A stretch of DNA of 7,908 nucleotides from Pseudomonadota bacterium (lineage in GTDB: Bacteria > Desulfobacterota > JADFVX01), in assembly GCA_015222555.1 (NCBI GenBank), contig JADFVM010000087.1:1-7908 (forward strand), given 5' to 3'. A program made the translations under genes and the position numbers. Positions 1-4,609 of this stretch are shown one piece after another (positions within the stretch are counted from its first letter, which is position 1; every line of letters starts with the position of its first letter). The notes below the pieces were generated by a model that had not been told where the DNA came from, did no database searches, and was given only the letters and a program-made list of their open reading frames with translations.

Positions 1-20
1 CCGGTTTATCCGGGCTTGGG

Positions 21-85
21 CGGCCTTTCTTTTGCTTACTTTTCTTTCACCACTACGGGTATAAAGGCCGTCAAAGAAAAGTAAG
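21..85. repeat. Palindromic REP-like hairpin upstream of elbB
   Basis: A 13-bp perfect inverted repeat (35-47 with 73-85, CTTACTTTTCTTT / AAAGAAAAGTAAG) is visible. A second 8-bp perfect pair, CGGCCTTT at 21-28 with AAAGGCCG at 63-70, interleaves with it, so both helices together would have pseudoknot topology or be alternatives. Similar CTTACTTTCTTT-type palindromes are, from general knowledge, scattered between genes in many proteobacteria. A TTTTAACTCTGACCCCA string at 104-120 resembles the GGGGTCAGAGT motif often seen around REP-associated (IS200-like) transposase genes. No gene is seen in 1-170. The repeat interpretation is inference. Confidence 0.5.
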
Positions 86-160
86 AATCCTTATGGCTAA
101 GCCTTTTAACTCTGACCCCACCCATAGGACGGGGATTTCAAATATTAATTAAAGTCAGGC

Positions 161-169
161 AGGAGGTGA
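161..169 (+). promoter_or_regulatory. Strong Shine-Dalgarno of elbB
   Basis: AGGAGGTGA is complementary to the 16S rRNA 3' end. The distance from AGGAGG is 7 nt to the ATG at 174 but only 4 nt to the ATG at 171, so the second ATG is the better start. No convincing sigma-70 promoter is visible before it; TATTAA at 143-148 is a possible -10 with no matching -35. Confidence 0.7.
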
Positions 170-173
170 AATG

Positions 174-833
174 ATGAAGAAAATTGGTGTCGTCCTTTCA
201 GGATGCGGCGTCTATGACGGATCTGAAATCCACGAGGCGGTCTTGACGCTTCTTGCAATCGACAAGGCCGGTGCAGAAGCAGTCTGCATGGCTCCCGATA
301 TTGACCAGATGCATGTCGTCAATCATCTATCAGGTAAGGAAACAGGTGAGAAGAGAAATGTTCTTATCGAGTCTGCCAGAATAGCACGCGGATGCATTAA
401 ACCGTTGCCAGAGGTCACTGCTGCACAGATCGACGCACTTGTTTTTCCCGGGGGTTTTGGTGCTGCTAAAAATCTCTGTGATTTTGCAGTCAAGGGCGCT
501 GATTGTTCTGTCCAGCCTGACGTGGCAAAACTGGTCAGGGCAATGTATGAAGCAAAAAAACCGATTGGTGCGGCATGCATTTCACCGGTGCTTATTGCAG
601 GCATATTCAAGGGAGATGAGACAAAACCGAGCCTCACCATCGGTAATGATGCCGACACAGCTGTCGCCCTTGAAGCGATGGGGAGTTCTCATGTCAACTG
701 TCCCGTCAAAGAATTTACCGTAGATAGTGAAAACAAAATTGTTTCCACACCGGCCTATATGCTTGGGACACGAATCACGGACGTTGCCGAGGGGATAGAA
801 AAGATGATTAATTCTGTTATTGAGCTCACATAG
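174..833 (+). CDS. elbB: ElbB, DJ-1/PfpI-superfamily isoprenoid biosynthesis glyoxalase-like protein
   Basis: The 219-residue product opens with MKKIGVVLSGCGVYDGSEIH, the ElbB hallmark, and matches the family's usual length of about 217. The DJ-1/PfpI fold is shown by VFPGGFGAAKNLCDF (about 90-104) and the nucleophile elbow GAACISP, which places the conserved cysteine at residue 135, as in E. coli ElbB. SVQPDVAKLVRA and TIGND..TA (about 155-162) are further family-conserved stretches. In E. coli the protein was linked to isoprenoid synthesis and has weak glyoxalase activity; the true substrate is unclear. It is cytosolic, with no signal peptide. The ATG at 174 is preferred over 171 by ribosome-site spacing. 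A terminator follows, so it is probably monocistronic. Identification is firm; the function is inherited from the family. Confidence 0.95.
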   Translation: MKKIGVVLSGCGVYDGSEIHEAVLTLLAIDKAGAEAVCMAPDIDQMHVVNHLSGKETGEKRNVLIESARIARGCIKPLPEVTAAQIDALVFPGGFGAAKNLCDFAVKGADCSVQPDVAKLVRAMYEAKKPIGAACISPVLIAGIFKGDETKPSLTIGNDADTAVALEAMGSSHVNCPVKEFTVDSENKIVSTPAYMLGTRITDVAEGIEKMINSVIELT

Positions 834-900
834 AATTTTCTAGATTTAAGATATCTTTAATAATCCGGCATCCAGAGGTTTGACGTAAGACGTATTCTTT

Positions 901-933
901 AAGGCCCCTTCTTTGAATGGGCCTTCTGTTTTT
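901..933 (+). terminator. Intrinsic terminator after elbB
   Basis: AAGGCCC (901-907) pairs with GGGCCTT (919-925) around an 11-nt loop and is followed by CTGTTTTT. The 7-bp GC-rich stem and U-tract fit a rho-independent terminator. It ends just before the ribosome site of the next gene, so the phosphoesterase either depends on readthrough or has a promoter I cannot identify in 834-900. An AAGATATCTT palindrome lies at 848-857. Confidence 0.75.
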
Positions 934-950
934 ATTGAGAGGTGAGAAAG

Positions 951-1610
951 TTGAAAATAATAGCCATTGGAGATATTCATGAAAGGCTCAACTTTTTAGA
1001 CTTGTTGAGAGATGAAATCTCAACAGCCCAGGCTGTCATCGTCACGGGCGATCTGACCCAGTTTGGCGGCGTTGAGGAAGCCAGGAAGGTGCTCGACACC
1101 TTAAGGCAGATAAATGATAACATTTATGCGCAGGCTGGAAACCTCGATGCGCCCGACGTTGAAACCTATCTGTCAGGCCTGGAAATCAGTCTCCACGGCA
1201 AAGGGTATCTCCTAGGTCATGTCGGCATATTTGGCGTCGGGGGAAGCAACCCCTCGCCTTTTTCAACGCCCAATGAATTCAGTGAAGAGTCGATTTACGA
1301 CTTTCTTCAAAGAGGGTATGAAAATGTCAAGGATGCGTCACTTAAAATAATGGTCCCCCACATGCCGCCCCACAATACCAAAGTAGACACTATCACTAGC
1401 GGTCTGCATGTTGGCAGTACATCCGTAAGGCGTTTCATTGAAGAGCATCAACCTGACCTGTGCCTCACCGGTCATATTCATGAAGCCGCCGGGGAAGACA
1501 GAATCGGGAAAACACATGTACTTAATCCCGGCCCCTTTTATGAGGGAGGCTTTATCACCATTGATATTGACGAAACTGAAGCGAGTGCAGGCCTGAGGTT
1601 TCTTGCTTGA
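951..1610 (+). CDS. Calcineurin-like metallophosphoesterase
   Basis: The 219-residue protein carries the whole dinuclear metal-binding motif set of the superfamily: GDIHE (D8, H10), GDLTQFGG (D34), GNLDAP (N64, D66), PHMPPH (H137-H141) and TGHIHE (H175, H177). GNxD in place of the commoner GNHE is typical of the small Icc-related phosphoesterases of archaea and deltaproteobacteria (COG2129-like). It should hydrolyse a phosphomono- or diester in the cytosol; the substrate cannot be deduced. I choose the TTG at 951 because GAGGTGA at 939-945 lies 5 nt before it; a GTG at 942 falls inside that ribosome site and would add only three residues. The stop lies 26 bp before the ATG of the transporter, so the two are probably co-transcribed. 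An accessory signalling or metabolite-repair role is possible but unproven. Confidence 0.88.
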   Translation: MKIIAIGDIHERLNFLDLLRDEISTAQAVIVTGDLTQFGGVEEARKVLDTLRQINDNIYAQAGNLDAPDVETYLSGLEISLHGKGYLLGHVGIFGVGGSNPSPFSTPNEFSEESIYDFLQRGYENVKDASLKIMVPHMPPHNTKVDTITSGLHVGSTSVRRFIEEHQPDLCLTGHIHEAAGEDRIGKTHVLNPGPFYEGGFITIDIDETEASAGLRFLA

Positions 1611-1636
1611 ACAGCACTGAACAAGAAGAGAAGGCA

Positions 1637-2911
1637 ATGTCTAAGGCTTCAAAGAAAGAGATCTTCGGCTGGGCCATGTTTGACTTTGCCAACTCTTCCT
1701 TCACGACAGTCATCGTCACCGTTATTTTCTCCGCCTACTTCGTTTCGCACGTTGTGGGAGATGACGTTTCAGGCGTTAAATACTGGGGTTGGGCACTGTG
1801 TATTTCAAACCTCATTGTTATCATGGTTGGACCTGTCCTGGGTGCCGTGGCAGACTTTTCAGCGTCGAAGAAAAAGTTCCTTTTCCTGTCCTATCTTATC
1901 TGTGTCGTCTTTACCGCACTGCTTTTCTTTGTTAAAGGCGGCGACATCCTTCTGGGCATCGCTATCTTTATCATTGCCAATATAGGCTTTGCCGCAGGCG
2001 AAAATTTCTGTTCAGCCTTTCTGCCTGAGATAGCCAGACCGGATCAGATGGGAAGGATCTCCGGCTATGGCTGGGCCGTCGGTTATGTTGGCGGTCTTTT
2101 ATCTCTCATACTCTGCCTCATCCTTTTCAAAAGCTGGGGGCAGGGAGAATTGCAGATCAGAACCACCTTCCTCATTACGGCCGTTTTTTTCCTCTTAAGT
2201 GCCCTGCCAACTTTTATGTTCCTCAAGGAAAGAAGACGCCCTCAGGTGTCAACAGGCACAAAAAGCTATATTCAAATCGGTTTTAAGCGACTGTCTGAAA
2301 CCTTTAAGGACATGCGCAATTTTGGCGAACTCATTAAATTCCTTTCCGTCTTTTTTCTATACAGCTGCGGCATTGCCACCGTCATTTCCTTTTCTGCAAT
2401 CTACGCCGAGTCGGTCATTCATTTCAGCAAGAGTGAAACGCTCCTCTTTTTTATTGTCGTACAGGTATCATCTTCAATCGGCGCCTTTGCCTTCGGATTT
2501 GTTGAAGACAAGCTGGGTGCAAAAAAGACGATCTCCATCACGCTTATTATATGGATCATCGTCGTCCTGGGCGCCTACTGGAGTCCATCGAAGGGCGTGT
2601 TCTGGGCCATCGGAAATCTTGCCGGCCTTGCCATTGGATCAAGCCAGTCATCAAGCAGAGCACTGGTGGCATTATTTACGCCTGAAAGCAAAAGTGCTGA
2701 ATTCTTCGGTTTATGGGGACTGTCGGGGAAACTTGCAGCAACAATAGGGATCTACTCCTACAGTTTCATCACCGTATTAACGGGATCAATGAAATCAGCC
2801 ATATTGATGATGGCTTTCTTTTTTGTTGCAGGGCTCGTGGGAATGATCTTCGTAAACGAAGAGAAAGGACGGCGAGCTGTCAGGAGATATAATGATGAAG
2901 GTTTGAACTAG
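1637..2911 (+). CDS. MFS transporter, UMF1 (Atg22-like) family
   Basis: The 424-residue integral membrane protein begins KKEIFGWAMFDFANSSF, the N-terminal signature of the UMF1/Atg22-like branch of the major facilitator superfamily. About 12 hydrophobic segments can be seen. The MFS loop motif appears in each half: GAVADFSASKKK (about 69-80) and GFVEDKLGAKKT (about 287-298). Near the C-terminus, GSSQSSSRALVALFTPES with EFFGLWG (about 334-361) is the other family hallmark. Atg22 effluxes amino acids from yeast vacuoles; bacterial substrates are mostly unknown. The ATG at 1637 has a weak AGAAGG-type site. An in-frame TTG at 1607, which overlaps the upstream stop as TTGA and has GAGG 8 nt before it, would add ten residues and imply translational coupling. 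No clear terminator follows; a REP-like hairpin lies at 2922-2938. Confidence 0.9.
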   Translation: MSKASKKEIFGWAMFDFANSSFTTVIVTVIFSAYFVSHVVGDDVSGVKYWGWALCISNLIVIMVGPVLGAVADFSASKKKFLFLSYLICVVFTALLFFVKGGDILLGIAIFIIANIGFAAGENFCSAFLPEIARPDQMGRISGYGWAVGYVGGLLSLILCLILFKSWGQGELQIRTTFLITAVFFLLSALPTFMFLKERRRPQVSTGTKSYIQIGFKRLSETFKDMRNFGELIKFLSVFFLYSCGIATVISFSAIYAESVIHFSKSETLLFFIVVQVSSSIGAFAFGFVEDKLGAKKTISITLIIWIIVVLGAYWSPSKGVFWAIGNLAGLAIGSSQSSSRALVALFTPESKSAEFFGLWGLSGKLAATIGIYSYSFITVLTGSMKSAILMMAFFFVAGLVGMIFVNEEKGRRAVRRYNDEGLN

Positions 2912-2920
2912 TTAGTTTTT

Positions 2921-2950
2921 TGATGGAGGGTGTCCATCCTATTCGGCTTA
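2921..2950 (+). repeat. REP-like palindrome, copy A
   Basis: GATGGA (2922-2927) pairs with TCCATC (2933-2938) around GGGTG and is followed by CTATTCGGCTTA. It matches copy C (3302-3331) at 22 of 30 positions, including a compensatory A-T to G-C change at the loop-closing pair. It resembles the widespread intergenic palindrome GGTGGGC..GCCCACCCTA. It follows the transporter stop but has no downstream U-tract. Confidence 0.55.
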
Positions 2951-3018
2951 TGTCAGCAAAACATCTGGCTTATCAACGTTAAAGAATTGCCCCTTTTTTT
3001 CAGCATCTAATATTCGCC

Positions 3019-3186
3019 TCATGAAAAATATACTATAATCGAAATTATCAATATTGCGACAAGCGATACCAGCAAAATAGGCAAGACATCCCTCTTTTCA
3101 ATTTTTTTTGAATAAGGGGCACCGGCATGAAATGTTGCGTACTGCCATACTAGCGACCAAAATGTTTTTTTTCTATCATTTTTCAC
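3019..3186 (-). CDS. Small tail-anchored membrane protein, unknown function
   Basis: I do not recognise the family. The 55-residue product has a basic N-terminus (KNDRKK), an aromatic middle (FWSLVWQYATFHAGAPY, about 9-25), a charged linker KKIEKRD and one C-terminal hydrophobic helix (about 35-54) ending in YFS. It looks like a tail-anchored microprotein with a cytosolic N-terminus. The gene is supported by GGAGGT at 3200-3195, 8 nt before the GTG at 3186 (5 nt before a TTG at 3189), and by an extended -10 about 50 bp upstream. A longer frame reaches a TTG at 3225, but that start has no ribosome site. It stands alone between REP-like repeats and opposite to the transporter. The ribosome site makes a real gene more likely than chance, but no homology was tested. 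Confidence 0.55.
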   Translation of the reverse strand: MKNDRKKTFWSLVWQYATFHAGAPYSKKIEKRDVLPILLVSLVAILIISIIVYFS

Positions 3187-3236
3187 CAAATCTGACCTCC
3201 ATATTCTTGACAACATGACAACCAAAACATTCTTAA

Positions 3237-3245
3237 ATTATAACA
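3237..3245 (-). promoter_or_regulatory. Extended -10 promoter for the small membrane protein
   Basis: On the minus strand TGTTATAAT provides a consensus TATAAT (3242-3237) preceded by TGn, an extended -10. No good -35 lies 16-18 bp upstream. The expected start near 3230 would give a leader of about 45 nt before the GTG. Confidence 0.5.
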
Positions 3246-3253
3246 CCTAAGTC

Positions 3254-3273
3254 GTAGGCTGAGCTGCCCACCA
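3254..3273 (-). repeat. REP-like palindrome, copy B (inverted)
   Basis: TAGGCTGAGCTGCCCACC at 3255-3272 matches the reverse complement of 3303-3322 (TAGGATGAGCACCGCCCATC), apart from three substitutions and a 2-nt gap. Copies B and C therefore form an inverted pair about 30 bp apart, as in REP pairs. Confidence 0.5.
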
Positions 3274-3301
3274 TTTATACGTTAAATTCTTCGAATGTTT
3301 T

Positions 3302-3331
3302 GTGATGGGCGGTGCTCATCCTAGCCAGCTT
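3302..3331 (+). repeat. REP-like palindrome, copy C
   Basis: GATGGG (3303-3308) pairs with CTCATC (3315-3320), including one G-T pair, around CGGTG and is followed by CTAGCC. It is in the same orientation as copy A and inverted relative to copy B. It belongs to the same degenerate family resembling GGTGGGC..GCCCACCCTA. Confidence 0.55.
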
Positions 3332-3340
3332 TATCTTTCT

Positions 3341-3367
3341 ATCCTGTCCATCCTGTTAATCCTGTCT
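3341..3367. repeat. 9-bp tandem repeat ATCCTGTNN, three units
   Basis: ATCCTGTCC, ATCCTGTTA and ATCCTGTCT follow one another at 3341, 3350 and 3359. AATCCTG (3358-3364) also forms an inverted repeat with CAGGATT (3388-3394), the second arm of which runs into the -35 of the tRNA promoter. Similar ATCCTGT-type intergenic repeats occur in many unrelated bacteria; this is recalled, not searched. Confidence 0.7.
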
Positions 3368-3392
3368 AACAAGCATCAACTGAAGATCAGGA

Positions 3393-3421
3393 TTGACAAT
3401 AACAGACCGATTAAATATGAT
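3393..3421 (+). promoter_or_regulatory. Sigma-70 promoter of the tRNA-Gly gene
   Basis: A perfect TTGACA (3393-3398), a 17-bp spacer and TATGAT (3416-3421, five of six) lie 9 bp before the first base of the mature tRNA. Placement and quality make this very likely the tRNA promoter. Confidence 0.85.
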
Positions 3422-3430
3422 GAATATTGA

Positions 3431-3505
3431 GCGGGCGTAATTCAGTGGTAGAATGTCAGCTTCCCAAGCTGGACGTCGTCGGTTCGAACCCGATCGCCCG
3501 CTCCA
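3431..3505 (+). tRNA. tRNA-Gly (anticodon CCC)
   Basis: A complete cloverleaf can be drawn. The acceptor stem is GCGGGCG (3431-3437) with CGCCCGC (3495-3501). The D arm is ATTC/GAAT. The anticodon arm is TCAGC/GCTGG with loop TTCCCAA, giving anticodon CCC at 3463-3465. The variable loop is 5 nt, and the T arm is GTCGG/CCGAT with loop TTCGAAC. The discriminator is U and CCA is encoded at 3503-3505. It reads the GGG glycine codon. It is a single-tRNA transcription unit with its own promoter and terminator. Confidence 0.97.
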
Positions 3506-3520
3506 ATTATAATAAAATCT

Positions 3521-3554
3521 CAAAGCGAACCTCGCAGAGCGGGGTTTTTCTTTG
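3521..3554 (+). terminator. Intrinsic terminator of the tRNA-Gly gene
   Basis: AACCTCGC (3528-3535) pairs with GCGGGGTT (3539-3546) around a 3-nt loop and runs into TTTTT (3545-3549). Flanking CAAAG/CTTTG (3521-3525 with 3550-3554) can extend the stem. It lies 22 bp past the CCA end. Confidence 0.85.
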
Positions 3555-3555
3555 A

Positions 3556-3735
3556 AGGGACTTGGAAAATATAAATATGCCAGGATCGCTTTCAGATTAA
3601 GGTCAGATTTGGTCGAGCCGATTGATCAAAACCGCAGGAATAGCAGGTCTATTTTGAGGATTTTGTGAATGAGAATCGGCCGAAGGTGGTCTTAACGTGG
3701 AAGTGAGATGGTATATTTGTATTTTCCAAGTCCCT
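3556..3735. mobile_element. MITE-like 180-bp element with terminal inverted repeats
   Basis: The ends are inverted repeats of 23 bp with a single mismatch: 3556-3578 begins AGGGACTTGGAAAATA, and 3713-3735 ends TATTTTCCAAGTCCCT. Weaker complementarity continues inward, for example GCCGATT with AATCGGC and TTAAG with CTTAA, so the whole unit could fold as an imperfect hairpin centred near 3645. It encodes no protein and fills the space between the tRNA terminator and the yacG ribosome site. I see no clear target-site duplication: the flanks are ..TTTGA and AAGGG... A non-autonomous transposable element (MITE) is the best reading; a structured RNA or a long palindromic repeat is the alternative. 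Confidence 0.6.
3709..3717 (+). promoter_or_regulatory. Possible extended -10 promoter for yacG inside the element
   Basis: TGGTATATT gives TGn plus TATATT (3712-3717), five of six to consensus, about 30 bp before the yacG ATG. No good -35 is present. Because a strong terminator separates yacG from the tRNA promoter, a promoter in this region is expected. It would be carried by the right end of the inverted-repeat element. Confidence 0.35.
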
Positions 3736-3747
3736 AAGGGGAAAATA

Positions 3748-3951
3748 ATGAAAAAAGTTAAATGCCCTAGCTGCAAGAAATTAACAAGCCTGAAGGATAA
3801 TCCATACAGACCTTTTTGCAGCAACAGATGCAAGGTGCTTGATCTGGGTGCCTGGGCGGATGAGAAATATTCAGTGCCGGGCGAAAGCTGTAATGCTGAG
3901 CTTGAAAGTCAAAGAGACGATAATTCAGAGGAGAAAAAAACCTATCATTGA
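3748..3951 (+). CDS. yacG: DNA gyrase inhibitor YacG (zinc-binding)
   Basis: The 67-residue product has the YacG treble-clef zinc site: CPSC (C6, C9) and CSNRC (C24, C28). Next come DLGAWADEKYSVPG (about 32-45), the conserved segment after the finger, and a short acidic/polar tail. E. coli YacG is 65 residues and binds GyrB to inhibit gyrase. The ATG at 3748 has AAGGGG at 3736-3741, 6 nt upstream; the open frame extends back to 3697 into the inverted-repeat element, but that extension is not conserved family sequence. In many proteobacteria yacG lies near coaE; here it stands alone beside a tRNA. It converges on the PilZ gene with only 5 bp between the stops, so the two 3' ends may overlap as antisense RNA. 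Confidence 0.93.
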   Translation: MKKVKCPSCKKLTSLKDNPYRPFCSNRCKVLDLGAWADEKYSVPGESCNAELESQRDDNSEEKKTYH

Positions 3952-3956
3952 AGAAT

Positions 3957-4304
3957 CTAATCTTCTTTGGCCCGATCCACCCACGTATCAATATAACTTG
4001 CCGTCTCTTCATCAAGATTCAAGAATTTCAATCCCATTCCTGGCTCAAAAGAGGCATTGGGAAGATAGAGTCTTTTCCAGACCACTTCCGCTTCACAAAT
4101 AATTGTCTTTTCATCTTCAGGTAAAGTAAATTCAATTTTGAACTGTTCCTGTTCGTCTTTTGGATTAATAGTCTGGATAAAAAGCCCTGCCTTGCTTATA
4201 TTTTTTGCATAACCAAAAAATACGTTCCCCTTGTCATCCCCCTTCACTTTGGTCACAAGGATAGGGATTCTGAGATCCTTTCTATCGTATCCAGGATCAG
4301 TCAT
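3957..4304 (-). CDS. PilZ-domain protein (c-di-GMP-binding type)
   Basis: The 115-residue product is essentially one PilZ domain. Both ligand motifs are present: RxxxR as RKDLR (8-12) and [D/N]xSxxG as NISKAG (35-40). The later barrel strands include CEAEVVWKR (70-78) and EPGMGLKFLNL (87-97). Such proteins bind cyclic di-GMP and relay it to motility, polysaccharide or secretion partners; the partner here is unknown. No signal peptide is seen. The start is uncertain: GGAGG at 4320-4316 is 11 nt from the ATG at 4304 and 5 nt from an in-frame TTG at 4310, which would add two residues. The frame stays open to 4469, but no ribosome site supports a longer form. Two promoter-like sites upstream imply separate expression from the cluster before it. 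Confidence 0.9.
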   Translation of the reverse strand: MTDPGYDRKDLRIPILVTKVKGDDKGNVFFGYAKNISKAGLFIQTINPKDEQEQFKIEFTLPEDEKTIICEAEVVWKRLYLPNASFEPGMGLKFLNLDEETASYIDTWVDRAKED

Positions 4305-4407
4305 GTTCAATATTTCCTCCTTTTTGTATGCCGTAACCCAGATGAAGCGAATAAGTGCCTTCACGAAATAAAGTCTTCTACAGCTATTCTTCCATGAGCG
4401 ATTGTTC

Positions 4408-4439
4408 GAAGAAAAATCAAGTCTCCGCAGGACTTCTTC
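4408..4439 (-). promoter_or_regulatory. Attenuator-like hairpin in the pilZ leader
   Basis: On the minus strand AAGTC (4435-4431) pairs with GACTT (4423-4419) around a 7-nt loop, followed by GATTTTT. Outer GAAG (4439-4436) can also pair with CTTC (4411-4408). The stem is short and AT-rich. It may be a weak terminator/attenuator about 100 nt before the start codon, or chance. The leader does not show the conserved core of the known c-di-GMP riboswitches. Confidence 0.25.
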
Positions 4440-4520
4440 ATTGGGCGATTCTAAGTTACTAAAAAACAACTTCCATAATTAACCGGAACAACCCTGTTGC
4501 ATCATATGCAGTCGGGTTTT

Positions 4521-4549
4521 ATCCTAATTTTAAATCAGGAAAATGTCAA
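4521..4549 (-). promoter_or_regulatory. Sigma-70 promoter of the PilZ gene (proximal)
   Basis: On the minus strand a perfect TTGACA (4549-4544), a 17-bp spacer and TAGGAT (4526-4521, four of six). Initiation near 4514 would leave a leader of about 210 nt before the PilZ start. Confidence 0.6.
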
Positions 4550-4564
4550 CGCTTAATGCATGGC

Positions 4565-4593
4565 ATAATGGTCTGCACTCTAGAACAGGTCAA
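4565..4593 (-). promoter_or_regulatory. Sigma-70 promoter of the PilZ gene (distal)
   Basis: On the minus strand TTGACC (4593-4588, five of six), a 17-bp spacer and CATTAT (4570-4565, four of six) lie just downstream of the outer-membrane protein stop. It is in tandem with the site at 4521-4549. The 10-bp palindrome CGCTTAAGCG at 4596-4605 abuts it and might be an operator; no U-tract makes it a terminator. Confidence 0.45.
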
Positions 4594-4609
4594 TACGCTT
4601 AAGCGGTCG

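Noticed and set aside
3341..3367. CRISPR array
   Set aside because: The repeats are 9 bp and directly tandem with no spacers, and no cas gene is present.
3505..3735. Integrative element attached at the tRNA-Gly 3' end
   Set aside because: No integrase gene and no duplicated tRNA 3' end is visible; the inverted repeats do not include tRNA sequence.
3697..3747. Longer YacG starting at the ATG at 3697
   Set aside because: The added residues are translated from the inverted-repeat element, while the family start MKKVKCPSC at 3748 has its own ribosome site.
4311..4469. N-terminal extension of the PilZ protein to a TTG at 4469
   Set aside because: It has no ribosome site, is not PilZ-like, and a strong GGAGG sits at 4316-4320 just before the short form. 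A leader is a better explanation.
4311..4514. c-di-GMP riboswitch in the PilZ leader
   Set aside because: The conserved core motifs of class I and II c-di-GMP aptamers were looked for by eye and not seen.
4561..4577. Sigma-54-like TGGCAT...CTGCA
   Set aside because: The GG to GC spacing is 11 rather than 10, and it points away from any gene start on the plus strand.
4596..4605. CGCTTAAGCG as terminator of the minus-strand operon
   Set aside because: It is a 10-bp palindrome with no loop and no following U-tract; an operator or chance is likelier.
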